Shown: positions 23,217 through 34,118 of the stretch, piece by piece
Layout of the letters: the number at the start of each line of letters is the position of its first letter
Numbering within the stretch: the stretch's first letter is position 1
NCBI RefSeq assembly: GCF_000001735.4
Contig: NC_003070.9
Coordinates: forward strand, 22,305,971-22,369,970
Reading direction: 5' to 3'
Source: Arabidopsis thaliana
Taxonomy: Eukaryota; Streptophyta; Magnoliopsida; Brassicales; Brassicaceae
Length of the DNA: 64,000 nt
Notes under the pieces: model-generated
What the model was told of the DNA's origin: nothing
The model's database searches: none
The model's input: only the letters and a program-made list of their open reading frames with translations
Program-made: the position numbers and the translations under genes

Positions 23217-25254
23217 CTTCTCTAGAGCTTAACCGTTTTATGTGTATATATATACCCGTAAAGAACTGAAACAGAAAAATTACAGTAAGAAACCTGTAGA
23301 CATACGAAACTAATTAGTTGTAAGATATGAAAGCTCAAATATCTTCAGCTTTTGACATGACGAGCCAAGATGTAATAAGATTTAACTGTCCTAAGCAATA
23401 CAGATTACAATCCAACTAGAGACAAAGTTGAGATCTTTGAGGAAACTATGGTTCATGATCAACTCCTATGTGATGAACTTTCTTTGATCTTGCCTAGGAA
23501 CCAAATTTAGAGATCATGGTCAAAGATTCATCTGAATATTAAACCAAGTAACAAAAAACAGGCAAAATAAATTATTATGTCAAAAGTGATAAAATAAGGC
23601 AAACCTCTGGAACATGGAAGAAAGATAGCAACTCCAAAGAACAAGACATAACCTAAAGATCTTGTAAGAGAGAAGCTAAGAGAAGATTTGTACCTGTTAG
23701 AGATTGCCCATAAAAAAAAATAAACCGTAGCTTCCTTCAGATCCTACAAACCTAAAAGAAATCATTATCACAGGCTCACAGCGATCCAAGTTTGCTTATT
23801 TGCATCAATTAAAGTTTAAAAAACAAAAAAAACTGTAAAATTAAGAAGTCGAAGAGAAGCTAAATCAATCAATGAATGATTCAGAATCTTAAGAAGAAGA
23901 AGATGGGTTTTGATGATAGAAACGCTTTGAAACAATAAAATCCAATAATTTAATTCAAAGATTTTAAATTTAAGGAGAAAGAAGAATAAAAGAAACGGAT
24001 GGGAAAAAAGAAAGAATGAAATGAATGATGGAAAGGTGAGAAATCAGCAGAGGACAGGACACAGTTGTGAAGGAGTGGGAGGAGTTGGGTGGCAAAGTCG
24101 AGATATTAAAAACAAAACAAAAACTTGAAAAATAGACTCGAAAATAATACTAACATTTTTTTTTTGGGAGATGATGATAACAAGAATAGTAATAGTAACC
24201 GGTGGCGGTGGTATTGGTTCTGCTGATTTCCCCGTGAGTTGTGCCTTCTCTCTGGTGTGACGCCATTTTACTCTACTTTTCTCCATTTTCCCTCTGTCCT
24301 TTTTCTCCTTTTCTATTTTTTTCTTCCTGACCAGTTCAATTCTTCTTCTTCTTTTTTTAAATAAAGAAGAGTTCAAACTTTTAAAATGGGCAACACTAAT
24401 TTGTTTGCTAATTTACGATAGGGACCCAATGTATGGTCGTCCGGTTTAGTCTTTTTGTTTTTTATTAGACTAAACTAAATTTGAAATCACATGTGGTTTG
24501 TTATTTATCTACTTTCGTGTTTGAGTTGATTGGAACTAGTTTTGGTTTTAGTTTTGTTTAGTTTCTTGGCTCATTCTTCTGGTTATCTTGGTATGCTATA
24601 ATAAAAAAAATACTGGAGTGAGAACCTTCACCATTATGGGTTTGAACTGCCATAACTAAATTTGGAGAATATGATTATTCAGATCGGGTTTGTTTAGAAA
24701 TCGACATTTCTACTTATATTTGGAAAAGTTATATAGTAGAAAATCAAACAAAATGTCGAATGTTATATTTCTCGTTTCATGATTTTCTATATATCTCATT
24801 TGTTTAATTATAAGACAGATTGTTTAGTTCGTTCTTTTCGTTTACTGTTTTCTCAAATTTGTTTTGTAGATTTTTTTTCCATATTCGGCGACCAATCATA
24901 TAATTATCTTTTAACTAATATGTGGTTAATTAAAAAATAAAAAAATGTCGATTTGGTTCGGACTTAAGATTAGAATTTCGGTTTGGTGGTAACGAAAATT
25001 TTAAAAGTCAGAAATCAACCAAACTCCGGTTGGACGGTTCAGCCGCTTCGGTTCGGACTTAAGCCATGCCGCTATTAGAAAAATGGATGTTTTTTTTTCT
25101 AGTATTCACACGTGTCCATAAACCCTAATTTTCCAGTTTTATGAAATTGAAGAACGAAATTGAAGTGAAAAGTGAAATCGTGCAATTTTCATCTTCCTCT
25201 TCTCCTTAAACCCTGATTTCGGATTCTCACAATCGAACTTGGCTGCAGAGAAGG
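23217..25254. other. Divergent region between the RING gene and RPAC43
   Basis: About 2 kb. The RING-gene leader, probably with introns, seems to reach about 24370: purine-rich stretches on the minus strand, and a CT-rich tract on the plus strand at about 24240-24360. Just before RPAC43, AAACCCTAA at 25120-25128 is a telo-box, common in ribosome-biogenesis genes. A 14-bp GGTTCGGACTTAAG repeats at about 24955 and 25052. Confidence 0.5.
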
Positions 25255-27400
25255 ATGGGGACTAACGAAGTAACAAGGATTGTGACTGATGAAGAAAAGA
25301 GAGAAGCGAAGAACTTCAACATATTTGATCTCCCTGACGTTCCTACCGGACTTCCTCCGCATCTTGAGCTCCAGCGAACTCGCGTTGTCTGTAAGAAGGA
25401 TTCTAATATTCATGTAAGTACTATTCTCGATCAAAATTTACACTCTTTTTAAGCTATGTATAAGTTCAGCTAACTAGAAATTTATTGGCTTTTCTCAGTG
25501 TGTCCCATGTGGGTTTGCTATGTTCATCGATTTCGTGTAGATTTACAGAGTAAAGTTTAAAACTTGCTTGTAGAAAGCTGTGAATTTACTGAGTTTGGTC
25601 TTAGCAATTTAAGAAGATTACACTGTGGGTTTGTCGAAATCCGAATGATATTGAGTGATGATTGTTTGAAATTTGAAGTCTTTAATGTTCTTCCCTTTCT
25701 TTTTGTGTTTTATTGTAGCCTACGGCTATCACTTTCTCGGGTGCCTATTCCTCTATGGGAGTGGACAACAGTGTGAGACTAGAAAACTTCTCTGAGGATT
25801 TCAAAGTTGATGTGATTAGTCTCACAGAGACAGATATGGTATTCGATATGATCGGTGTCCATGCAGGAATCGCTAATGCTTTCCGAAGAATCCTCTTAGC
25901 TGAGGTCTGCCCACTGTCTCACTACCTCTGATGAATCTCTGATTATTAGAATCTTTGGTTAATAGTGTTTCTTTGATTACAGCTTCCTTCAATGGCTATT
26001 GAAAAAGTGTATGTAGCAAACAACACATCGGTTATTCAAGACGAAGTTCTTGCTCACAGGTTGGGTCTTATTCCAATTGCCGCAGATCCGAGACTCTTTG
26101 AATATTTATCTGGTAAGAAATATTCTGTGGAATGTGATCCATCTCATTAAGCATATAAACTCTTTGTGTCACGCTTAGTTTTGTTGTTGTTTATCTTTGT
26201 GTCATAGAAAACGATCAGCCAAATGAAAAGAACACCATTGTTTTCAAACTCCATGTGAAATGTCTAAAAGGTGACCCGCGTCGTAAAGGTAATATATGTT
26301 CTTTGGTTTGCTCAAGAAGAGTCTTTGTTTTATTGTTAGCTCGAGATCTCATGAGAGGTATCATTTTTTTATTTCTTGAAGTCTTAACAAGCGAATTGAA
26401 ATGGTTACCAAATGGAAGTGAGCTTATCAAAGAATCTGGAGGTTCAACCACAACGCCAAAAACTTACACTTCATTCAACCATAGCCAAGATTCCTTCCCT
26501 GAATTTGCTGAAAATCCTATCAGGCCAACCTTAAAAGATATCTTGATAGCAAAACTTGGCCCTGGCCAGGTACTGTTTCTATTTATACTCTTCCCCTTAA
26601 TTGTGACATTTTTGAGGACTTAATTCCGTTGAGAGATGAAAGACTTGCATCTTCTTCTTGCAGGAAATCGAGCTTGAGGCTCATGCCGTTAAGGGCATTG
26701 GTAAAACACATGCAAAGTGGTCCCCAGTAGCAACGGCTTGGTATCGAATGCTTCCTGAGGTGAGAAGTTCACCATAAGCCTTCTGGGAAAAGGACTTAAT
26801 TAATTTCTTCTTGACTCGTCCTAGGCTTTTCCGGTAATGCTTTTTGTTTATAATATCTTAGGTGGTTCTACTAAAGGAATTCGAGGGTAAACATGCCGAA
26901 GAACTCGTAAAAGTCTGCCCCAAGAAAGTTTTTGACATTGAAGACATGGGCCAAGGTGAAGTAAAAGCCTTCCCAAGTTTCCTTCAAATGTCTTTACTTG
27001 CTTTTGAGTAACAATAAGAGATTCTGATGAAACCTGAGAACTTTGGCGGCAAATTAATTTGACTTGCAAACGTGGAAAACAGGTAGGAAGAGGGCAACAG
27101 TAGCTCGGCCGCGTGATTGTTCGTTGTGTAGAGAATGCATAAGAGATGGAGTGGAATGGGAGGACCAAGTGGATCTGCGCCGTGTCAAGAACCATTTTAT
27201 ATGTAAGAAAAGAAAAAGAAAAACACAGTTCCTTCAACCTGGCAATTCCATGGTACTGAAAGAGATTCTAATTGAGTTTCTTATCATCTTTCGCAGTTAC
27301 AATTGAGTCCACGGGATCACAGCCTCCGGAGGTTCTTTTCAACGAAGCAGTGAAGATATTGGAAGATAAATGTGAAAGAGTAATCTCTGAACTCTCCTGA
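25255..27400 (+). CDS. RPAC43: DNA-directed RNA polymerase I/III subunit AC40-type (RPAC43), 9 exons, 385 aa
   Basis: Alpha-like assembly subunit shared by RNA polymerases I and III, pairing with the AC19-type subunit. Exons: 25255-25413, 25719-25904, 25983-26112, 26208-26288, 26382-26569, 26664-26759, 26862-26955, 27083-27202 and 27297-27400, giving 385 codons plus TGA. The D-domain reads [21 protein letters not shown], then [10 protein letters not shown] and HRLGLIPI, the conserved alpha/RPB3 core. Near residue 310 the segment [14 protein letters not shown] keeps the clustered cysteines seen in the family. The start ATG at 25255 is the first in the exon and is preceded by a telo-box region. 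At1g60620 from memory. Confidence 0.95.
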
Positions 27401-27945
27401 AAAGAGATTAAATTGGTTTAGCTCTACCGGCTTGGTTCCGGTTTAGTTCAGTTTTGGGTTTTGTATCGAAGTTAATACAAAGAACATTGAAATTTATATA
27501 TACTTGGTTTCGGCTCGGTTCAAATTTAGAATATACATGTGAACGTTGAAGAGTAGATGGATGTACGTACGTACACATTCATCAAGCACTGAACAGAGTG
27601 AAGAAACAACAGAACAGATCAATTTTTACAACAACGAAACAAACAAACACTAACGACAACACAGATATTCACGAAAGTCTTGTTGTGGCCGATAAATTTG
27701 CTGCCATGCTAGAAACCAACCGAACATATTAACCGAAAAAACTGTAAATGACATATAAATAGCCACGAAACTCTATCAGCACATACATTATGCACTGGCC
27801 GTCTTTTTTTTAGAATCATCCTTCTCATTATAAATCAAAGAAACACAAATTAATAATTAATCACGTATTCAAACTACAAAAATATAATAACACAGAAAAA
27901 TATCAAGAAGTTTCAATTACATTGTTTTTGTTTTCTCAAAAAACA
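27401..27945. other. Intergenic between RPAC43 and RALFL6
   Basis: 3' flank of RPAC43 and promoter of RALFL6. The only motif I trust is the TATA box at 27754-27761. No gene. Confidence 0.6.
27754..27761 (+). promoter_or_regulatory. TATA box of RALFL6
   Basis: TATAAATA lies 185 bp upstream of the ATG at 27946, in a suitable A/C-rich context. Confidence 0.55.
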
Positions 27946-28191
27946 ATGGCTGCACACAAAAAGAGTCATATCCGCATTTTCTTTGTTTCAGTAATGATTA
28001 TATTATCATTGTTCAGCGGATTTGGAGAAGGACAAACATATATAAACTATAATGGTATGAAAGGAGACATAATTCCAGGTTGCAGCAGTAAGAATCCCAA
28101 AGAATGTGTCAAAATTCCAGCATACTCTTACAATCGTGGTTGTGAAATCTCTACACGTTGTCAACGTCAACAGCATTCGAGTTCGAGTTAA
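27946..28191 (+). CDS. RALFL6: Rapid alkalinization factor-like secreted peptide, 81 aa
   Basis: Small secreted peptide hormone of the RALF class, whose members bind CrRLK1L receptors such as FERONIA and LLG co-receptors. There is one exon. The start is the ATG at 27946 (MAAHKKSHIRIFFVSVMIIL); the frame upstream has no better ATG. A signal peptide covers about residues 1-29, with a hydrophobic core and likely cleavage after GFGEG. The mature part begins QTYINYNGMKGD, matching the YI-x-Y motif, and holds four cysteines in the RALF order (PGCSSKNPKEC and GCEISTRC). There is no RRxL pro-region or S1P site, so it is a short-type RALF. The tail HSSSS is serine-rich. At1g60625 from memory. Confidence 0.93.
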   Translation: MAAHKKSHIRIFFVSVMIILSLFSGFGEGQTYINYNGMKGDIIPGCSSKNPKECVKIPAYSYNRGCEISTRCQRQQHSSSS

Positions 28192-28783
28192 TTGATGTAT
28201 GATATGTTTAAATCATTTTCGAATATGAAGTTTTTTATTATTAAAGTGATATTACTAACTCAAATTTTAATTATGGTAAGGTTCTTTCCATTTTTCTTTG
28301 TAACCTGGATTTATTTATTATATGTTTTAATAATTGATTTCTTTACCCCTACGATTAAAGCCCAAGTTAAGTGTATCTTTCCCCCAAATAGTTTAATTGG
28401 AAGCCCTAATTTAGGAAGGAAATTTCTGCTTTTGCTTTAGACGCAAGGAGCTGTTTAGGGTTTTGGTGGGGAAACAAGATTTGTCCAGATGTTAAGAGGA
28501 AATAATGTGCATATGAACTAGGTCATAACTTATACGATCATTTTAGAGACAGTGCTAGTGAAATATGAGCTCATAGTGAATGTCGCGGTCTAAGGAAAAT
28601 ATATTTGTAACTGTGAAAGAGGGCATGTAAGCCTCTCCTTATTTAAAGAGACTCAGTTTTGTTAAGCAACCCATTGTGATCATGTAATTATGGGTATTAT
28701 CCAATTTAGGAAGCATATATTATATTTTGAACCCCTAGCTACTTCAAAAACCAAAACAATAGAGAAAGCTACAACAACTTGAA
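28192..28783. other. Intergenic between RALFL6 and the LRR kinase gene
   Basis: Convergent 3' flanks. The 82-codon open frame at 28192-28440 is hydrophobic by AT-richness only and is not supported. Confidence 0.6.
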
Positions 28784-30815
28784 TCAGATGCTCATATGAT
28801 CCTCCCTTGGCAAGCTCTGAATCGTATCCGACCATCTCCCAGGCGAATGATCACTGCTGTTAAATGAGAAAAGAGCTGCTTCAGCCCTTGCATCTTTCAC
28901 CATCTTCAATACCTCTCTCATCGCAGGACGGTTTTCCGGCTTAACAGCCACGCAAGCTGTCGCGATGGTCAAAAGAGCTTGAAGTTTCTCCTCAGAAGCA
29001 TTCAGCTCCTCACTTACTTCAGTCTCTTCCTCTCTCACCGCACGCACCCATGTGGAGATATCAGACCCGTATTTATGAACAAGGTCCTTGAATGAAGTTC
29101 TACCTGTTAGAAGCTCTAGAAGGAGGACTCCAAAGCTATAAACATCAGCTGGTTGTGTTGAAGCCTTGCGTAAGTCTCTGCATTCAGGAGCTTTGTAAAA
29201 GAGAGAAGCTGCACTTGTGTCTTCAATCGAGTAAGGATCATGGAGATCGCTGAGACCGTAGTCCGTGAGACAGGACTCGAAGTCCGGACCTAACAAAACA
29301 TTAGATGATTTCAAGTTCCCATGCGTTAAGCCAGGATTCTGATGAATGTAGACCAGACCCATTGCCAAGTCCTCTGCTATTTTCAAACATGATGTCCAGT
29401 GAAGAGGCTTCCCACTCCCAGAGACCTTACTTCCTACGAATAAGACACATATCAAACAGATTAACACAAGTGCTGAATCAGAGAAGAGTGTGTGTGCAAT
29501 ACATACCATGGATAAGAGAGAAGAGACTTCCATTGGGGAAGTAATCGTAGACGAGCAAGCATTCTTCTTTGGCTTGGAAATAAGCTCTGAGTGGCACCAG
29601 ATTAGGGTGCTTGAGTCTGCCAAGGATCTCAATATGTCTCTTGAATTCATCCATTCGAGGAAACCCTGCGTCCTTGAGCCTCTTAACAGTGATGATGAAT
29701 CCAGACTCCATCACTGCCTTGTAAGTGCTCCCTAACGTTCCTCTTCCCAACGTTTCTGCTGAAGCTTTGAGTAGATCATCCATGGTGTATCTCACCACCG
29801 TGATGTCTCTTCCCAAGAAAACCAGAGTCCCTACTGATCCTTCTTCGCTTTCTTTCTCCCAAGAGAACCTTTTGTTTTTCTGGTCACTCGTACCTTCCTC
29901 TGTTTCAGCCGTCTTTGCTTCTTTTGACTCTGCCACGCGTTTGCTTCTCCTCTCTTCTCTTTTGGATTTGCTTCGCTTCCGTCTCCAAAGAAGACATATG
30001 AGAAGAAATGTCAGCAGAAGTATCAATATTCCGCCACAAATGCTTCCGGAAATGATTCCGATGAGCTTCGTTCTGCTACGTGTTTTGGCTACAGGGATAG
30101 CTGGTTTTGCTGATGGAGTTGAAGTGATTCCAGTGGTGTCATTGCATGAGTTTTGAATCTGATCACCGCAGAGAGCAATGTTGTCAGTAAACGACGACTC
30201 ATTGAACCGATTCAGAGCTTGTGTTGGTGGGATATGACCAGAGAGTTGATTATTCGAGACATTAAAGAATCTGAGAGTTGCTTGGTTGAGAGGAGGAATG
30301 GAACCAGAGAAGAGATTGTCTTGAACGTAAAACGTGTAAAGGCGGGAGAGTCGGAGCAACGAGCTAGGAATCTTGCCGGAAAACCGATTCCTGGAAAGAA
30401 CAACCGTTTTCAATCGGTGTAGAGACGTCAGTGATTCAGGGAACTCACCGGAGAAGTTATTATCGTTGAGATAAAGAGATTTGAGGTTGACTAAACCAGA
30501 TAGGTTAGGGATTGAGCCAGAGAGAGAGTTTCCTTTGAAACTAAGAACTCTAAGTTGATCCAATTGGTTCAAACTCTTGCCGTTGAGTGAGCCACTGAGG
30601 TTCAAATTCTCAAGAACAAGCTTTGAGACTCTTCCTTTCATGCATTTCTTGACTCCTTCCCAGTTGCAAGGATCTGTTCCTCGCCATGGAATCGAATTTG
30701 AAGGATCAATGGATGATTTCAAACTCAGTAGAGCTTCAACATCGCTTGATCTCACCGGAGAAATCAAAAAGAAAGCAAACACCAAGAAGAACATACAAGA
30801 AGAAGAAGAGATCAT
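28784..30815 (-). CDS. LRR receptor-like kinase, probable pseudokinase, 2 exons, 652 aa
   Basis: Plasma-membrane receptor of LRR class III type. Exons: 30815-29507 and 29433-28784, giving 652 codons plus TGA. The start is the ATG at 30815 ([16 protein letters not shown]); the longer frame starts with TTG. Order: signal peptide (1-22), LRRNT with paired Cys ([15 protein letters not shown]), about five LRRs (64-200, each with L..N.LSG.IP), a transmembrane helix (251-277) followed by [13 protein letters not shown], and the kinase domain (about 350-630). The Gly loop [11 protein letters not shown] and Lys378 are kept. HRD is replaced by HGN (474-476) and DFG by DYG (494-496), so phosphotransfer is doubtful. 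At1g60630 from memory. Confidence 0.94.
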
Positions 30816-31563
30816 AATGGAATTCAAGAGATTTTTTACCAAGTCATGATAGAATCAGCAGTTGTAAGTGGCATCGATGAAGAAGCTCGATCACGGACAT
30901 GACAGCGAAGATGTCACGTGAAGCCAATGCTTCTTGATACTTTAAGAGCAGTAGGAGAAGTTAATCAAATCTCACTTGTCTCACTTGTTTCCTTTTTCAA
31001 TGCATTCATAAAAATATTATTTCGTGTGTACACTTCCACTGTTTTACACAGATATGTAGATCAATAATTGTTTATGGTGGAGACCAAGATTAAAAGAAGA
31101 GAAGAAAATATTAAAGTTTTTGTCTTTTTCACTCAAGTCTTTGAACTTTCTCAAGACAAGTGCTGAGTGCTGACTTGGGAAGAGAAAACGACAGAAATTG
31201 GAGGGAAATGCCAGAGATCATTGATGGTATTGGAGGAACATAGTTTCAAGTAAACATATTTTTAATTCAACTAATCTGTTATTCGATTTTCTGCTTCAAG
31301 CAATTATTTCCCAATCTCTCTCGTTGAGTAAGAGGGGGATGGTTCGAAATGAAAAAAGGATACAACTTGTAAAAAAGAATTGTATAACTCAATTATCAAA
31401 ATCATATCAGTTATAACAAGCACCGTATTTGGTAGACAAAACTTGAAGTTTAAAAAGCACATAATTAACTCACTCTCAACCTATGTTTCTTCATCTATTC
31501 ATCGACATCCAAGTAAAAAAAGATGAATCTTTCTGGCTAACCATATTGGGCAATACAGCAGTT
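30816..31563. other. Intergenic upstream of the LRR kinase gene
   Basis: Promoter of the LRR kinase gene and 3' flank of the exon-array gene, both on the minus strand. AT-rich; I see no gene or repeat. Confidence 0.55.
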
Positions 31564-33543
31564 TCAATCCTTAGTTTGACGCCTTTTCTTTCTAGATTTT
31601 TGTGATGCATCTTCGTTTTCTCCTTCCTTAGTCGATGGAATCTGGATATTGGTAAGAAAGAATGAATCGATTAGGGGTTTTGACAGACCAACAATGGTTA
31701 CAAGGATACAATTATGAGCAGGCTATTTACCTTTTCCTGTTTTTCTGATCTCTTAAGCTGTCTTCGTGAGCTACTGTTTCCTTTTATCTGCTTCTCCTAA
31801 AATTAAGATTTTTGAAACAATTTGTTAGGTCTCAGCGGAAGAATAACAAAGCACTTGTTTGCATTTGCTAGAATTCAAAAAGAAAACCTGTGATGGTGTC
31901 TCTGGATTGTCAACTTCTTCGTTTTCTCCATGTTTGGTTAATGAACCCTGGATGTTCATATTAAAAAGACGAATCAATAAGGTTTCAGACAAACCATCCA
32001 TCGTCACAAGGTTACAGTAATGAGCAGGCTACTTTTACCTTTCCCTGTTTTTCTAATCTCTTACGCTGTCTTCGTGCTCTACTGTTTTCTTTTATCTGCT
32101 TCCCCTACATTTAGTAGTTTTGCAAGAATTTGGTTGAGTAAATGACTCATGGGAAGAACACAAAGCACTTGTTGACATTTGCTCGAACGTCAAAAAGAAA
32201 AACCTGAGATGGCGTCCCTGAATTGTCAACCTCTTCGTTTTCTCCATGTTTGGTCGATGAATCCTGGATGTTCATATTAAGAAACGAATAGATAAGGTTT
32301 TTGACAGGTCAACCATGGTCACAGGGTTATAGAGCAGGCAAATTTTACCTTTTCCTGTTTTTGTGATCTCCTAAGCTCTCTCCGAGCTCTTCTGTTTCCT
32401 TTTATCTGCTTCTCCTACATTTAGGATATTTGCAAGACTTTGGTTAGGACTCATTGGACTAACACAAGCATTTGATGGCATTGTCTTAAATCTCACCTGA
32501 GATGGCGTCTCTGGATCTTCAACTTCTTCGTTTTCTCCATTTTTGGTCAATGAATCCTAGACGTTTATATTGAAAACACGAATCAATTAGGTTTCCAACA
32601 AACCAACCATGGTCACAATGCTTCAGTATTGAGCAAGCTACATTTACCTTTTCCTGTTTTTGAGATCTCTTTCCCTGTCTTTGTGATCTTCTGTTTCCTT
32701 TTTTCTCCTTCTCCTACATTTAAGATTTGTGCAAGAATTTGGTTAGGACTCATTGACAAAACAAAAAGCACTCGTTGGCAAATTCTCTAATGTAACCTGA
32801 GATGCTGTCTCTAGATCGTCAACTTCTTCGTCATCAGTTCTAATCTTTCCTTCTTTCACTAATTTCTCCATACGAGCATGCTTCTGAAATGAGTCAAACG
32901 ACAAAAAATACTATCTCATCAACTACAAGACTGATGAGGAAAAGCTCAAAACTAATCCCGTGCTTATCATCTACTACTTGATTCCAAAAAGGACCAAACA
33001 CTCAAATGCTAATTCAAAGCTACCTAATTTACCTTTGATGAAACATGTGCTTGCATTGTGTTCTCATTCAAGCAAACAACGGTTGGACAATATCTGCATT
33101 TATAAACCGATTTGGATTGTATCATACAACCGAGAATATAGTTCTCTTCCTCTTCTTCGGGTGGTTCTTCTAAAAAACGATTCATTGACATCTTCTCCAA
33201 TGTCCCACCATAGTCATCAGCATCAGAGTTATCATCACCATCATCAACATCAGCGTCTTCGCCAGCAGCTATAACAGAGAATAAGCAAAGATTTTACCAA
33301 AGGTTCTCTGAGAGTACAATCACAAGAGAACTAAAAGAGATAATTGCTCAATTGAAGAAGCAAACCTGGGGATTCATCATCTCCTGAATCATCACCGTCC
33401 TCGGAAACTTCTGCAACAGAGTCTTCTTCTTCAGATTGTTCTGATTCTTCCGTCTCAGGATCAGAGTCAGAAGAGAAGCACGATGAATCGGATCCACTGT
33501 CTTTATCACCATGCTCAAGCTTGTAAAATCGTCTCTTTATCAT
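31564..33543 (-). CDS. Acidic zinc-finger protein with tandemly repeated small exons, 11 exons, about 340 aa
   Basis: Exons: 33543-33366, 33268-33033, 32883-32797, 32713-32648, 32556-32497, 32414-32349, 32263-32204, 32104-32039, 31947-31888, 31796-31731 and 31641-31564 (TGA). The start is the ATG at 33541-33543 (MIKRRFYKLEHG). Residues 15-90 are very acidic (E/D/S). A C2H2 finger, YKCRYC then QAHVSSKKH, is split by intron 2. The rest alternates 22-codon exons (EKQIKGNRRARRELRRSQKQ type, basic) and 20-codon exons (DSLTKHGENEEVDNPETPSQ type, acidic). There are four of the former and three of the latter, plus degenerate end copies. All introns after exon 2 are phase 0. Function is unknown; nuclear location is likely from the basic clusters. 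At1g60640 from memory. The exon model is my own reading. Confidence 0.82.
31731..32713 (-). repeat. Tandem intragenic duplication, four units of about 300-310 bp
   Basis: Each unit holds one 66-bp exon, an intron, one 60-bp exon and an intron. The right borders of the 66-bp exons (32713, 32414, 32104, 31796) are spaced 299, 310 and 308 bp. Introns as well as exons are alike between units (for example GCACTTGTT...ATTTGCT and ACAAACC...GGTCAC...GAGCAGGC recur), so whole genomic segments were duplicated, not only exons. Confidence 0.88.
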
Positions 33544-34118
33544 TTTTACTTCGTGTTTACTCTACAGAGACAAAACCCAAATTTAGAATTCGAAATTCTC
33601 CAACAAATCAAAAGTAAAGGAGCAAACTTCGGATTAAAGTAAATAGAAAAGAGGAGACTTTCGTACCGTGAGTTCCGCAGAAGAGAGCTTGGAGACTGAA
33701 AAGGGGAAAGCTTTGCTAAAGAGAAGGGTTTTAGGGTTTTTAGGTTATTTTTGTAAATTAAGTAACTTTTATAAGGGTGTTTTAGTCATTGAGTGGACAA
33801 CATTTTATCCCAATAAATATACTTATTGAGTTGAAGTTAATCCTCTGCAGTTATTTCATTGTCCATCACCAATCGCCAAAACCGCAGAAAGGTCTGACCT
33901 TTGGATTAGCGGTGAGTAATTAGGGTTTATCATATCGAAATTTCTAGGGTTTCTTTTTCTTACTTCGGATTTCAGCAAGTTTATTGACCCGAATCTTTGT
34001 TTCAATAGAATTTTTTTGAGTTGTTTAAGTAAGAGTTGGAGTTTCGCTTTGATTTTTCGAGTTTGATTTTGTGGGCTAACTATGTTTATGCGTTTTTGGT
34101 TTCAGTGAGAGTTTCACA
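33544..34118. promoter_or_regulatory. Head-to-head promoter of the exon-array gene and RZ-1b, with telo-boxes
   Basis: 575 bp lie between divergent ATGs. TTAGGGTTT occurs at about 33729-33737 and at about 33919-33927, and CTAGGGTTT at about 33951-33959. Telo-boxes (AAACCCTA) are typical of translation and RNA-processing genes. Shared regulation is inferred from layout only. Confidence 0.5.

Noticed and set aside
24044-24376. Minus-strand 110-codon open frame rich in K/R/E upstream of the RING gene
   Set aside because: Its composition comes from a GA-rich leader; it has no family likeness and lies where the RING transcript leader is expected.
28192-28440. 82-codon hydrophobic open frame right after RALFL6
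   Set aside because: Low-complexity AT-rich codons, no homology, and it begins directly after the RALFL6 stop; looks like 3' UTR.
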